A stretch of DNA of 64,000 nucleotides, taken from positions 1 to 64,000 of the forward strand of contig JAEWZY010000050.1 of NCBI GenBank assembly GCA_023394955.1. The letters are read 5' to 3'. This document shows positions 52,453 through 61,862 of the stretch, piece by piece. Position numbers and translations under genes: made by a program. The notes under the pieces are model-generated. The model was given only the letters and a program-made list of their open reading frames with translations, did no database searches and was not told the origin of the DNA. Source of the stretch: Bacillota bacterium. Lineage in GTDB: Bacteria > Bacillota > UBA4882 > UBA8346. Each line of letters starts with the position of its first letter. Positions within the stretch are counted from its first letter, which is position 1.

Positions 52453-53442
52453 ATGAAAAGAAATTTCAGATTTTACCTGGTAATAGGCTTGATTTTAGCA
52501 ATTGGCTCGACTGGATTGACCATGGCTAATGATAATTACCCATCTCGGCCGGTTGAATTTATCTGTTCCTGGTCTGCCGGAGGCGGAGTTGACGTATTGA
52601 TGCGCGCTATTGCCTCTGTTTTCCCGAAATACGCTAATAATCAACAATTGATTATTAAGAATGTTCCGGGCGGCGGCAGCGCAATGGGTTTCATTGAGGC
52701 CTCCCGGGCAAAACCGGATGGTTATTCCCTTTCTTCGGGAACAACACCTTTTATTACTAAGATCCACATGAGTTCAGTTCCTTACAGTCTTGATAATTTT
52801 GAGCCGATTATGATGTTTGCCGATATACCTTGTTATATTATGGTTCCAGCTGACTCTCCATATAAGGACCTTCGCGATTATGTCGCGGCAGCTAAAAAAC
52901 GGCCCGGGCAAATTACATTAGGTAATGCCGGTTCCGGTGGAGGAACTCACTTGGTTGGACTGGCTTTTCAAAAATTTGCAAAAATTCAATTGAATAATAT
53001 CCCTCATGAAGGTGGCGGACCAGCATTCACCAATCTGATGGGGAAACATATTGATTCAGCTATCGGCTCATCCCCCGAAGGAATGCCCCAAGCTTTAGCC
53101 GGACAACTCCGGATTTTAGGAATTTTTGCCGACCAAAGATTGGCGAAATTCCCGAATGTTAAAACCGCTCAAGAACAAGGACTTGACTTTGTGGGCACCA
53201 TGTGGCGGGGTATTATGGCTCCGAAGGGGACTCCTAAGGAGATCATCGATAAGTTAGATGGCATCTTCAAAAAGTGCATGGAAGATCCGGGCTTTGTTAA
53301 ACAAGCCGAAGAAATGATGTGGCCTCTTAAATACAGAGGTACGAAAGAATTTGCCCAATTTATGAGAGAACAAGACATAAGTTATAAAGAATTAATTATC
53401 GAAAATAAATTGGGAGATCGTTATAAGAATCTGTACAAATAA
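52453..53442 (+). CDS. tctC: TctC-type solute-binding protein (tripartite tricarboxylate transporter)
   Basis: 329 residues. Signal peptide (FRFYLVIGLILAIGSTGLTMA), then YPSRPVEFICSWSAGGGVDVLMRAI, the TTT-family opening, followed by NVPGGGSAMGF and the DFVGTMWRGIMAPKGTP region. It captures a carboxylate and hands it to TctA/TctB, encoded 2.2 kb downstream. Upstream (52378-52387) a full Shine-Dalgarno AAGGAGGTGA appears with no obvious gene behind it. Confidence 0.9.
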   Translation: MKRNFRFYLVIGLILAIGSTGLTMANDNYPSRPVEFICSWSAGGGVDVLMRAIASVFPKYANNQQLIIKNVPGGGSAMGFIEASRAKPDGYSLSSGTTPFITKIHMSSVPYSLDNFEPIMMFADIPCYIMVPADSPYKDLRDYVAAAKKRPGQITLGNAGSGGGTHLVGLAFQKFAKIQLNNIPHEGGGPAFTNLMGKHIDSAIGSSPEGMPQALAGQLRILGIFADQRLAKFPNVKTAQEQGLDFVGTMWRGIMAPKGTPKEIIDKLDGIFKKCMEDPGFVKQAEEMMWPLKYRGTKEFAQFMREQDISYKELIIENKLGDRYKNLYK

Positions 53443-53503
53443 ATACTGATAATTAATTAGGGGGGCCGGACCTCGGCTCCCCTTTATTTAAGGCGGTGCA
53501 GCA

Positions 53504-54613
53504 ATGACAAGAAGAGAGGAGACTCTCCTAAAAGAAAAACGTTTAATTGGTTTGATCGAAGCTCAAAACCTAAAAGGGATTCTCTTAAAAAAACAAGCTA
53601 ATTTTTCCTGGTTGACCGGCGGCGGTTTCAATATGGTTGGTATCGCTACAGAGATGGGGATTTCTTCCTTGTTGGTGACCAAGGAAGGCCGTTATCTATT
53701 GGCCAATAAAATTGAAGCGGCGCGGATGATGGATGAAGAAGGCCTCAAAGATCTGGGTTTTGAGTTACTGGATTGGGAATGGTATGTTGATCGGGAAGCG
53801 GAAATGATCCGAAAAATCGTAGGGGACCTTTCTCAAGTTGGAGCAGATGTTGCTTTCGGCCAATGTCGAAATATAGATGGAGAAATCAAAAAACTGCGCT
53901 ATGCTCTTACTGAAAATGAGGTCGACCGTTATCTTTTCCTAGGCGAGAAGTTGTCAGAGTCAGTGGAAAAAGTAATGCTTGGGATAAGACCCGGCGATAA
54001 CGAGTCCGAAGTTGCCGGAAGAATCGGAGCGGAGCTTTGGAAATACCGGATCGACCCGACTGGATTTATGGTCGCCGCTGATGATCGGATTTATTCATAT
54101 CGGCATCCGATTCCAACGGAACGGATGATTAAACGGCAGTTAATGGTGAGTGTCAATGCCCGCTATAAGGGTTTAATCACTACTATTACCCGAATGCTAC
54201 ATTTTGGAAGGCCTGAAGCGAGATTCCTTCAACAGTTCCAAGACAATCTGGAAATTGATTTCCGGATGACGGAGGCCACCAAACCAGGGATCACAGCTAA
54301 GGTTCCCTTTGAAGTCGGATTAGAAACATACCGGAGATTAGGACACCAAGATGAATGGCGCCTCCATCATCAAGGCGGGGCTATGGGTTATTACGCGCGC
54401 GATATTAAAGTTACTTCGGAAACCGAGGATTTAATCGTTGAAAACCAGGCTTATTGTTGGAATCCTTCGATTTCCGGCACGAAAACCGAAGATGGGTTTA
54501 TCGCCACTGTTAATGGCCAGATATTTATCACAAAACCGATAATTTATCCCAAGGTAGAATTTAAGGTTAACGGTGTGACTATGATTAAACCTGGATTGCT
54601 CATCATCGACTGA
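53504..54613 (+). CDS. Creatinase/aminopeptidase P-fold protein lacking most metal ligands
   Basis: 369 residues. N-terminal creatinase-N domain (GILLKKQANFSWLTGGGFNM), then a pita-bread M24 fold. In M24 peptidases five residues bind two metals (D, D, H, E, E). Here the aligned positions are VSVNARYKG (Asn), ITTITRML (Thr), HHQGGAMGY (His kept), CWNPSISG (no Glu) and KTEDGFI (Glu kept). It is thus unlikely to be a dinuclear peptidase. It may be a metal-free hydrolase like creatinase, acting on the pathway substrate. Operon member between tctC and the Gfo/Idh gene. Confidence 0.75.
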   Translation: MTRREETLLKEKRLIGLIEAQNLKGILLKKQANFSWLTGGGFNMVGIATEMGISSLLVTKEGRYLLANKIEAARMMDEEGLKDLGFELLDWEWYVDREAEMIRKIVGDLSQVGADVAFGQCRNIDGEIKKLRYALTENEVDRYLFLGEKLSESVEKVMLGIRPGDNESEVAGRIGAELWKYRIDPTGFMVAADDRIYSYRHPIPTERMIKRQLMVSVNARYKGLITTITRMLHFGRPEARFLQQFQDNLEIDFRMTEATKPGITAKVPFEVGLETYRRLGHQDEWRLHHQGGAMGYYARDIKVTSETEDLIVENQAYCWNPSISGTKTEDGFIATVNGQIFITKPIIYPKVEFKVNGVTMIKPGLLIID

Positions 54614-54624
54614 GGAGGAGTCAC

Positions 54625-55647
54625 ATGGAACCCTTAGGTATAGCGATAATTGGATGCGGTATGATTTCCAAAATCCATTTGGCGGCGCTTCGGGAAATCC
54701 CTGAATCCCGTATTTGCGGCGTTTGGAGTAGGAAACCCGAAACTACCAAAAGATGCGCGGACGAATACGGAATACGGGCATATGAAAGCTTTCAAGCAGT
54801 TTGTGATGACTCGGAAGTAAAAATAATCATATTATGTACGCCTCCGGGGCTTCACGTAGATCAAGGGCTCCTAGCCGCAGCTGCCGGGAAACATTTAATC
54901 ATTGAAAAACCGCTTGATGTTGATTGTGGCAAAGGAAAAAAACTGGTTGAAACTTATCGAGAAAAAGGTCTAAAATTGGCGGTTATTTATCAAAACCGTT
55001 ATACAAAAGCGGCCCGCCAGGTCAAGGCGGCTATGGATCAAGGATTGCTCGGCAAACTAATCCTGGGTGACGCTTACGTTAAATGGTATCGTTCTCCGGA
55101 GTATTACGCCAGCGCCGACTGGAGGGGCACCTGGGAAGTTGAGGGTGGCGGTTCATTAATCACTCAAGCAATCCATAGCATTGATCTCCTACAATGGTTT
55201 ATGGGTAAAGTAAAGAGTATCTCCGGAGCGATTAGAATCAGCACTCACCAAATTCAGACGGAAGACTTAGGCGTGGCGGTTTTGGAATTCGATAACGGGG
55301 CCTTAGGTGTAATCGAAAGTTCAACTGCAATCGTGCCCGGTTTCAAAGAGCGGCTTGAGATCCACGGACAGAAAGGCACCATAATCCTAGAGGGCGGCAA
55401 TATTAAGGAATGGAAGGTTGAGGGCTGCAACGAGGCAGACTATCTGCAACCAGAGAAGATTAGTTATGGGAAGACTGATTCGCCGGCAATCTCTTTTGTT
55501 AACCATCAAACCCAATTACAGGAGATTATCAGTAGCATCTTAAATGGTAAGGAGCCGGAGGTCAGCGGTGAGGAAGGGCTCAAGTCCTTAGAGATTGTTC
55601 AAGGGATTTATCGGTCATCTCAAAAAGGACAAAAGGTATATTTGTAA
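54625..55647 (+). CDS. Gfo/Idh/MocA family oxidoreductase
   Basis: 340 residues. NAD(P)-binding GIAIIGCGMISKIHLAAL, the catalytic EKPLDVDCGKG motif (Lys in EKP), and a C-terminal alpha/beta domain with GGGSLITQAIHSIDLLQWFMG (the His of the GxxxxxxxHxxDxxxW pattern). Family members oxidise or reduce sugars and sugar acids. Eleven bases after the creatinase-like gene. Probably one step of the same catabolic pathway as the dehydratase. Confidence 0.88.
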   Translation: MEPLGIAIIGCGMISKIHLAALREIPESRICGVWSRKPETTKRCADEYGIRAYESFQAVCDDSEVKIIILCTPPGLHVDQGLLAAAAGKHLIIEKPLDVDCGKGKKLVETYREKGLKLAVIYQNRYTKAARQVKAAMDQGLLGKLILGDAYVKWYRSPEYYASADWRGTWEVEGGGSLITQAIHSIDLLQWFMGKVKSISGAIRISTHQIQTEDLGVAVLEFDNGALGVIESSTAIVPGFKERLEIHGQKGTIILEGGNIKEWKVEGCNEADYLQPEKISYGKTDSPAISFVNHQTQLQEIISSILNGKEPEVSGEEGLKSLEIVQGIYRSSQKGQKVYL

Positions 55648-55690
55648 TCAACCAGAATTATTACTTAATACCATTGGAAGGAGGCAAACC

Positions 55691-56134
55691 ATGAAAAAGT
55701 GGGAACGAATCGCTGCTATTGTTCTTATTTTAGTTGGGATCGGGGCTGCTTTGGGCGCTTTGGAAATTGGTTTTGGAAGCTTTAGGTCCCCTGGCCCGGG
55801 TTTTTTACCATTCTGGTTGGCCGTTACGTTATCGACAATATCTATTATTTACCTGATTACCAATTTAGGATCTGACGCCACGGTCAAACTCTGGCCGGGG
55901 AAAATCTGGTTCCGTCCGTTAGTGGCGATTTTAGTTATGTTTGGTTATTCATTTTTCTTGAAATGGTTCGGTTTTTGCACTGCCACCTTTGCGCTCTTTG
56001 TAACTTGGATGACAGTTGTGGCTAAAGAAAAATGGTCGACGGTTGCCTTGGTTTCAATATTAACAACTGGAATAACATATCTTTTGTTTGAGGTATTACT
56101 AAAAGTACCTCTTCCAAAAGGTATCTTATTTTAA
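55691..56134 (+). CDS. tctB: TctB-type small membrane subunit
   Basis: 147 residues with four membrane helices and the TctB motif SPGPGFLPFWLAVTL. Partner of TctA. ATG 55691 follows AAGGAGG; the longer frame to 55595 would overlap the dehydrogenase gene. Confidence 0.88.
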   Translation: MKKWERIAAIVLILVGIGAALGALEIGFGSFRSPGPGFLPFWLAVTLSTISIIYLITNLGSDATVKLWPGKIWFRPLVAILVMFGYSFFLKWFGFCTATFALFVTWMTVVAKEKWSTVALVSILTTGITYLLFEVLLKVPLPKGILF

Positions 56135-56160
56135 ATCAATCACAAAAAGGAGGGAAGAAA

Positions 56161-57666
56161 ATGTTAGACTCCTTACAAGGATTAGCTTCCGGGTTTTCCT
56201 TGGCGCTCACCCCCGTAAATTTGTTATTTGGTTTGATAGGAGCAATATTGGGGACCGCGGTCGGAGTATTGCCGGGATTAGGCCCGGCTGCTACCATATC
56301 GCTCCTGCTTCCACTGACATACGCCTTGGGTTCTCCGGTGACTTCCATTATTATGATGGCCGGGATCTATTATGGAGCTATGTACGGCGGTTCTACTACT
56401 TCGATACTCTTGAATATACCGGGGGAATCAGCTTCGGTTGTTACTTGTATCGACGGTTATAAAATGGCGAAACAAGGCCGGGCCGGCCCCGCATTGGGAA
56501 TTGCCGCAGTTGGATCATTTATTGCTGGAACGATAGGCGTAATCGGTTTAACCTTTTTAGCGCCTCCGATAGCGGCCTTTGCCCTCGAATTCGGCCCCGC
56601 CGAATATGTTGCCCTGACAATATTGGGACTGATGCTGGCCTCGTTTTTATCCGGGAAATCAGTGCTCAAGGGATTAGTCATGGCCGTGCTGGGGCTACTC
56701 TTGGCCACGGTGGGAATGGACCCGGTAAGCGGTAATCTCCGTTATACTTTCGGGACTATTATATTAATGGATGGATTGGACTTTTTAATTTTAGCTATGG
56801 GCATTTTCGGTATTGGCGAAATCTTAACCAATCTGGAAGAAACCGTCAGTAACGAATTAGTCACTGAAAAAGTCAAAAATATCTGGCCGACACTTAAAGA
56901 TTATGCCCAAACAAAATGGTCGATTTTGAGAGGGTCGTTAATCGGATTGTTTGTGGGATTACTACCGGGCGGCGGGGCGGTTATCGCCTCTATGGTTTCT
57001 TATGCGGTTGAGAAAAAATCTTCGAAAACGCCGGAACAGTTTGGTGAAGGCGCCATCGAAGGGGTAGCCGGTCCGGAATCGGCAAATAACGCCGCTGCCA
57101 GCGCTTCATTTATTCCGATGATGACCTTGGGAATTCCCGGAAATCCGGCCATTGCCATGATCTTTGCGGCGTTAATGATTCAAAATGTCGTCCCCGGGCC
57201 GTTTCTAATCAAAGAACATCCGGATCTCTTTTGGGGCGTCATCGCTTCGATGTATATCGGGAACGCAATGTTATTGATTTTGAACCTCCCGTTAGTTGGC
57301 GTTTGGATCAAAATGTTACGAGTACCCTATTCAATCTTAGCCCCGATTGTGGTGATGATCTGTTCACTTGGTGTTTATAGCAATAAAAACAATGTAATGG
57401 ATGTCGTGATGATGTTCATTTTCGGCGTCTTTGGATATTTCTTACGCAAATTCCGTTTTGAGCTGGGACCCTTACTTTTAGCTTTTGTACTAGGTAGGAT
57501 TTTGGAAAGAAATTTAAGCCAAGCCTTATTGATCTCCCATGGTAACTTTGGGATCTTCGTAAGTCGGCCAATTTCAGCTACTCTCTTAAGCATCATTATG
57601 CTAATGATCTTAGTTCCATTATCAGTAACAATTTATAAACGGTTTAAACCAGTTACTAGCGCCTAA
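56161..57666 (+). CDS. tctA: TctA-type large membrane subunit
   Basis: 501 residues with about 12 membrane helices. The family motifs GTAVGVLPGLGPAATISLLLP and GLFVGLLPGGGAVIASMVSY are both present, with GPESANNAAA and TLGIPGNPA. With TctC and TctB it forms a cation-coupled carboxylate importer. Last gene of the cluster, followed by a strong terminator. Confidence 0.93.
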   Translation: MLDSLQGLASGFSLALTPVNLLFGLIGAILGTAVGVLPGLGPAATISLLLPLTYALGSPVTSIIMMAGIYYGAMYGGSTTSILLNIPGESASVVTCIDGYKMAKQGRAGPALGIAAVGSFIAGTIGVIGLTFLAPPIAAFALEFGPAEYVALTILGLMLASFLSGKSVLKGLVMAVLGLLLATVGMDPVSGNLRYTFGTIILMDGLDFLILAMGIFGIGEILTNLEETVSNELVTEKVKNIWPTLKDYAQTKWSILRGSLIGLFVGLLPGGGAVIASMVSYAVEKKSSKTPEQFGEGAIEGVAGPESANNAAASASFIPMMTLGIPGNPAIAMIFAALMIQNVVPGPFLIKEHPDLFWGVIASMYIGNAMLLILNLPLVGVWIKMLRVPYSILAPIVVMICSLGVYSNKNNVMDVVMMFIFGVFGYFLRKFRFELGPLLLAFVLGRILERNLSQALLISHGNFGIFVSRPISATLLSIIMLMILVPLSVTIYKRFKPVTSA

Positions 57667-57671
57667 GCAAG

Positions 57672-57700
57672 GGACGGCCATCACGGCCGTCTCTTTTTTT
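57672..57700 (+). terminator. Terminator of the tct operon
   Basis: GACGGCC-ATCAC-GGCCGTC followed by TCTTTTTTT. Confidence 0.85.
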
Positions 57701-57780
57701 GCCAACGAAGGATAAATAAGGATGGATTGTCTATAATATAATACAAGAGAATGAAATAGTAACCAACGGTAGGGGAGAGA

Positions 57781-58086
57781 ATGAAATACAGAGGTCTGGT
57801 CTGGGTTAGCAGCTTAGCGAGTATTTTCCTTTTTTTGCCTTCTTTAGCCATTAAACTTTGGGAATTACTAACCGGAGCTCCTTGGCGCCAAAAAAGCTGG
57901 GTAGTCTATCCGCTTATAGCTATTGCGCTGTTCCAAGCAATCAGGATCAGACGCCGGTTTCGAAAAAGCAAGTCTAATTTAGATTGCCAAGATTCATTGG
58001 TTTATCTAGCCAAACAACGCCTGGTTAAGGGAGAGTTGAGCCTCGAAGAATTCAGACAAATCAGGGAAGAGCTGAAGCAGAATTAA
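57781..58086 (+). CDS. Small membrane protein with C-terminal SHOCT domain
   Basis: 101 residues. Two membrane helices (about 7-27 and 40-52), a basic stretch (RIRRRFRKSKS), then a SHOCT motif (LAKQRLVKGELSLEEFRQIREEL). SHOCT is a short oligomerisation domain found at protein ends. The function is unknown. Monocistronic upstream of ddl. Confidence 0.75.
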   Translation: MKYRGLVWVSSLASIFLFLPSLAIKLWELLTGAPWRQKSWVVYPLIAIALFQAIRIRRRFRKSKSNLDCQDSLVYLAKQRLVKGELSLEEFRQIREELKQN

Positions 58087-58205
58087 GATGTCAGGGATAG
58101 ATTTTTTATCCATTCGGCAGGAAAGATTCTAATGATCGAGAATAGCAGAGATAAGTGTTTAATATATTTCATACAGATATATCGTTTTTAAAACGAGGGA
58201 GCGGA

Positions 58206-59309
58206 ATGAGTAAGATTCGAGTTGGATTGATTTATGGCGGCCGTTCGGGGGAACACGAAGTTTCCGTGTTATCCGCCGACTCGGTCATGTTGGCTATTGA
58301 TCAAGACAAATATGAGGTTCTCCCCATCGGTATTACCAAAGAAGGCAGTTGGATTCCAGGCCAATCCCCAAGTCCATTGGTTGAGAGCCGGAATTTACAA
58401 GTACGGCTTTTAAATAACGGCAGCGAGAACGAAAATGAGAACCATCTATTAGCTGTTCTTTCCAATAACCAGGGAAACCTATTAGTAGGGCTTCGGGACA
58501 GGGTTGATGTGATCTTTCCGGTAATGCACGGCCCATTTGGCGAAGATGGGACTATCCAAGGTTTATTGGAATTGGCCGATATTCCGTATGTCGGCGGCGG
58601 TGTATTAGCATCGGCTGTTGGGATGGATAAGGTCATTATGAAGATGGTATTTCAACAAAAAGGGTTGCCTGTCGGGGATTATTTGTCTTACTTCCGAAAA
58701 GATCTTAATAGTAATAGCGAGGTCATTTGCGCTGAGATTGAACGGAAACTAGACTATCCTTGTTTTGTAAAACCGGCCAACCTTGGTTCCAGTGTAGGTA
58801 TTTCTAAGGCTCACGACAGGAAAGAACTTATCCGAGCTTTACATTTTGCGGCTGAATACGATCGAAAGATCATAGTGGAAAAGATGCTTCATGGACGGGA
58901 AATTGAATGCGCGGTCCTGGGAAATGATGAACCCATAGCTTCGGCGCCGGGAGAGATCCTGCCGTGCGCCGAGTTTTATGATTATGATGCTAAGTATGTG
59001 CTTAATGATTCAAAGTTAGAGATACCTGCGGCTTTAGGGGAGGAAATAATGGTCAAGATCCAAGATTATGCGGTGCAAGCTTTCAAAGCTATTGATTGCG
59101 CCGGTTTAGGCCGGGTTGATTTCTTCGTGGATGAACCGGCGGGGGAGATTTTTGTTAATGAAATCAATACCATACCCGGATTTACCAGAATCAGCATGTA
59201 TCCGAAGTTGTGGGAAGCCAGCGGTATCAGTTATACTGAATTAATCAATCGTTTACTTGAATTGGCCTTAGAACGTTATCGAGAAAAAGCTCGTAACCGG
59301 ATCGGCTAG
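58206..59309 (+). CDS. ddl: D-alanine--D-alanine ligase
   Basis: 367 residues. ATP-grasp ligase joining two D-alanines for peptidoglycan. Motifs: GLIYGGRSGEHEVSVLSA (N-terminus), HGPFGEDGTIQGLLEL, KPANLGSSVGISKA, HGREIECAVLG, and the Mg-binding VNEINTIPGFTRISMYP. ATG 58206 follows GGGAGCGGA; the frame to 58155 is a chance extension. Next to a LarA-like gene. Confidence 0.94.
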   Translation: MSKIRVGLIYGGRSGEHEVSVLSADSVMLAIDQDKYEVLPIGITKEGSWIPGQSPSPLVESRNLQVRLLNNGSENENENHLLAVLSNNQGNLLVGLRDRVDVIFPVMHGPFGEDGTIQGLLELADIPYVGGGVLASAVGMDKVIMKMVFQQKGLPVGDYLSYFRKDLNSNSEVICAEIERKLDYPCFVKPANLGSSVGISKAHDRKELIRALHFAAEYDRKIIVEKMLHGREIECAVLGNDEPIASAPGEILPCAEFYDYDAKYVLNDSKLEIPAALGEEIMVKIQDYAVQAFKAIDCAGLGRVDFFVDEPAGEIFVNEINTIPGFTRISMYPKLWEASGISYTELINRLLELALERYREKARNRIG

Positions 59310-59362
59310 AGGGCCATTTTTTTGAAGAACTGAAAAAACGTTTTTTTAAGGAGGCGCTTCCA

Positions 59363-60631
59363 TTGGGCACAGTTGATCAACTATTAACAAAGATAGTTAT
59401 TCCTAAGATGGTAAAAGTGAAACAGAAATTTGAAAGGCCGGTAATCACTGATATTGCCGGAGAGCTATCAAATGGTCTGGCGGAGAAAAAAGTACTCGCG
59501 GGAATTGAAAAAGGGCAAAAGATTGCGGTGGCCGTCGGCAGTCGCGGAATCGCCAATCAACCGTTAATGGTCAAAGTGCTAATCTCCGAACTAAGGCGAG
59601 TAGGGGCCGAGCCTTTCATTGTGCCGGCGATGGGGAGTCACGCCGGAGCGACAGCTGAAGGGCAACGGGAGATGTTAATCGGTATGGGTATCAGTGAGGA
59701 TTATGTCGGCGCTCCGATTCATTCATCCATGGACGTTGTCCAACTAGGGACTTCCGGCAATGGGCTTCCGGTTTATATGGACCGTAATGCTTATGAGGCT
59801 GACGCCATCGTAATTATTAACCGGATCAAGCCTCATGTTTGTTTTCGGTTTAAATATGAAAGTGGTTTGATGAAAATGATCGTGATTGGCTTAGGCAAAC
59901 AAAAGGGGGCTGACATTTGCCACCAGTTAGGTTTTGAAAAGATGCCTGAAAATCTTGAGACCATCGGCTTAAAAGCATTGGAAAAAGCCAATTTAATTTT
60001 CGGGATCGGTGTCGTTGAAAACGCCTATCACGAGACTAGTTTGATTCGGGTTTTGACCGGTGCCGAAATTCCAACCGAAGAGCCTAAGCTTTTAGAAGAG
60101 GCCAAACGTTTAGCGCCGAAACTTTTTTTTGACTCCTTAGAAACATTAATCATCGATGAAATCGGCAAAGATATCAGCGGTTCCGGGTTCGACACCAACG
60201 TAGTCGGCAGGTATCACTCGCCTTGTGTCAGCGGTGGCCCTAAAATCCACCGGTTGGCCATTCTGGACATTACGGACCGTTCCCATGGTAATGGTAACGG
60301 CTTGGGAATGGCCGATTTCACCACTAAGAGGGCTGCCGATAAATTCCGCCCCGAACAGACCTATCCTAATACATTGACAGCGACCCTGACCGGCGGGGTA
60401 AAAATACCGGTCACCTTGGATAATGACCTTCAAGTAATTCAAGCTTGTCTTAAGACCAGTAATTTAATGAATTACCGGAATGCCAGGGTTGTACGGATCA
60501 AAAATACGTTATCCCTTGAGGAAATTGAAGTATCAGAGAATATGTTGGCTTTGGTTAAAGACAATTCAAATTTAGAATCGGTCGGCGCTCCTTATGCTTG
60601 GCAGTTCGACCGTGAGGGTAATTTATTTTAG
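59363..60631 (+). CDS. LarA-like (DUF2088) nickel-pincer isomerase family protein
   Basis: 422 residues. N-terminal DUF2088/LarA domain. The family His-containing motifs correspond to MGSHAGATAEGQ and RIKPHVCFRF, with YESGLMKMIVIG supplying a Lys aligned with the pincer-cofactor lysine. LarA is a lactate racemase; relatives isomerise other 2-hydroxy acids. No larB, larC or larE is nearby. The start is TTG 59363 with GGAGG upstream. Substrate unknown; a role in the sugar-acid pathway 2-10 kb upstream is possible. Confidence 0.7.
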   Translation: MGTVDQLLTKIVIPKMVKVKQKFERPVITDIAGELSNGLAEKKVLAGIEKGQKIAVAVGSRGIANQPLMVKVLISELRRVGAEPFIVPAMGSHAGATAEGQREMLIGMGISEDYVGAPIHSSMDVVQLGTSGNGLPVYMDRNAYEADAIVIINRIKPHVCFRFKYESGLMKMIVIGLGKQKGADICHQLGFEKMPENLETIGLKALEKANLIFGIGVVENAYHETSLIRVLTGAEIPTEEPKLLEEAKRLAPKLFFDSLETLIIDEIGKDISGSGFDTNVVGRYHSPCVSGGPKIHRLAILDITDRSHGNGNGLGMADFTTKRAADKFRPEQTYPNTLTATLTGGVKIPVTLDNDLQVIQACLKTSNLMNYRNARVVRIKNTLSLEEIEVSENMLALVKDNSNLESVGAPYAWQFDREGNLF

Positions 60632-60660
60632 TCAGTCGTTAGTTGTAGGGTTGTTAACCA

Positions 60661-60814
60661 ACTATATGTGTTGCAATAAATTATTCGACCGCTTAGATTA
60701 TTACATCATTTTTTCCCTTGATTCATCAATTATAATAAATACAGTAATCTGCTCTTTTCGATCCATGGTTTAGGGATGGAAAAGGATAATCAAAATTTAT
60801 TTTAATTTATATAG
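60661..60814 (+). repeat. Dispersed intergenic repeat, copy B
   Basis: Homologous to 406-549 in the same orientation (see that entry). Downstream of it (60829-60870) come decayed AACAGCTAACAGCTA-type repeats that share AAAAGATAAAACT with the recQ upstream region (4730-4742). It fills most of the 298-base gap before the PHP gene. Confidence 0.6.
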
Positions 60815-60929
60815 TTTAAATAACAGCTAACAGCTAATCGCGAAAAGTCAACAACTAAAAGATAAAACTATTAAATCCTTCGGGTTAAATACGCTTTCTT
60901 AAGGAGAGAATATTACCGGAGGGCTTTTA

Positions 60930-61679
60930 ATGAATTGGGAAGTTTTTGCCGATTATCACACTCATACCGTATATTCTCATGGTATAGGTACGATTTTAGA
61001 TAATGCCAAAGCGGCTCAAAAAAAAGGGTTGGAAGTGGTCGGGATCGCCGATCACGGCCCGGCCAATTGGGGGTATGTTGGAACTGCCAATTTACAAGCA
61101 TTTGAACAAATTATGGAGGAGATTAACCGGATCCAGGCCGACTTTAACGATTTGAAAATTTTAGCCGGAACGGAAGCTAATATCATAAGTTACCAAGGTG
61201 AATTGGATATCCCTTTGGAATTACAACGTAAACTAGATCAAGTGCTGGCAGGATTTCATATCACGGTTCACCCGAGGTCGTTGCAGGATGGGGTGAAATT
61301 TATTTCCTATTGGACTTTGGGGAGAATAAACAGACAGTTTAAAATGAAAGCGCGTAATGAGAACACCAAGGCAGTTGTGGCAGCGGTCTATGATAATGAA
61401 ATCGACATTATCACTCATCCTGGTTTGAATATTAGTATCGACACTCCGGAACTGGCCAGGGCATGTGTAAAAAGGGATACTGCCTTGGAAATTAACGCCG
61501 GGCATGGCGTTAAATCCATCGAATTCGTCCAAGCCGCAGCCAGTGAAGGAGTAAAGTTCGCTATCGGGAGCGACGCTCATCGGCCGGAGGATGTCGGCAG
61601 ACTGGAGGCCGGCGTTAAAGCTGCTCGACTGGCGGGATTAAATCCGGAGCAGATTATCAATGTCCGGGTCAAAAAATGA
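60930..61679 (+). CDS. PHP-domain phosphoesterase
   Basis: 249 residues. Metal-binding motifs of the PHP fold: ADYHTHTVYSHG (HxH), GIADHGP, GTEANI, GFHITVH, DIITHPG and FAIGSDAHRPEDVG. All ligands appear present. Such proteins hydrolyse small phosphoesters; this subfamily is often found near rapZ-glmR in clostridia-like genomes. ATG 60930 with GGAGG upstream. Confidence 0.85.
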   Translation: MNWEVFADYHTHTVYSHGIGTILDNAKAAQKKGLEVVGIADHGPANWGYVGTANLQAFEQIMEEINRIQADFNDLKILAGTEANIISYQGELDIPLELQRKLDQVLAGFHITVHPRSLQDGVKFISYWTLGRINRQFKMKARNENTKAVVAAVYDNEIDIITHPGLNISIDTPELARACVKRDTALEINAGHGVKSIEFVQAAASEGVKFAIGSDAHRPEDVGRLEAGVKAARLAGLNPEQIINVRVKK

Positions 61680-61862
61680 AGAAAATGGTTATATAAACAG
61701 ACTTTTTGGGTAGAAGAGAGTGAGATTTTGTTTTATATTTAATATGAAACAAGTAAAGATGTATTATGTATCAGATAAATTTGGTATGGAATTCCTTTCT
61801 TAAATTGCCGATACTCTTTTTGTAATCATTGATCTTATTATAAACTCAAGGAAGAAGGGGCC

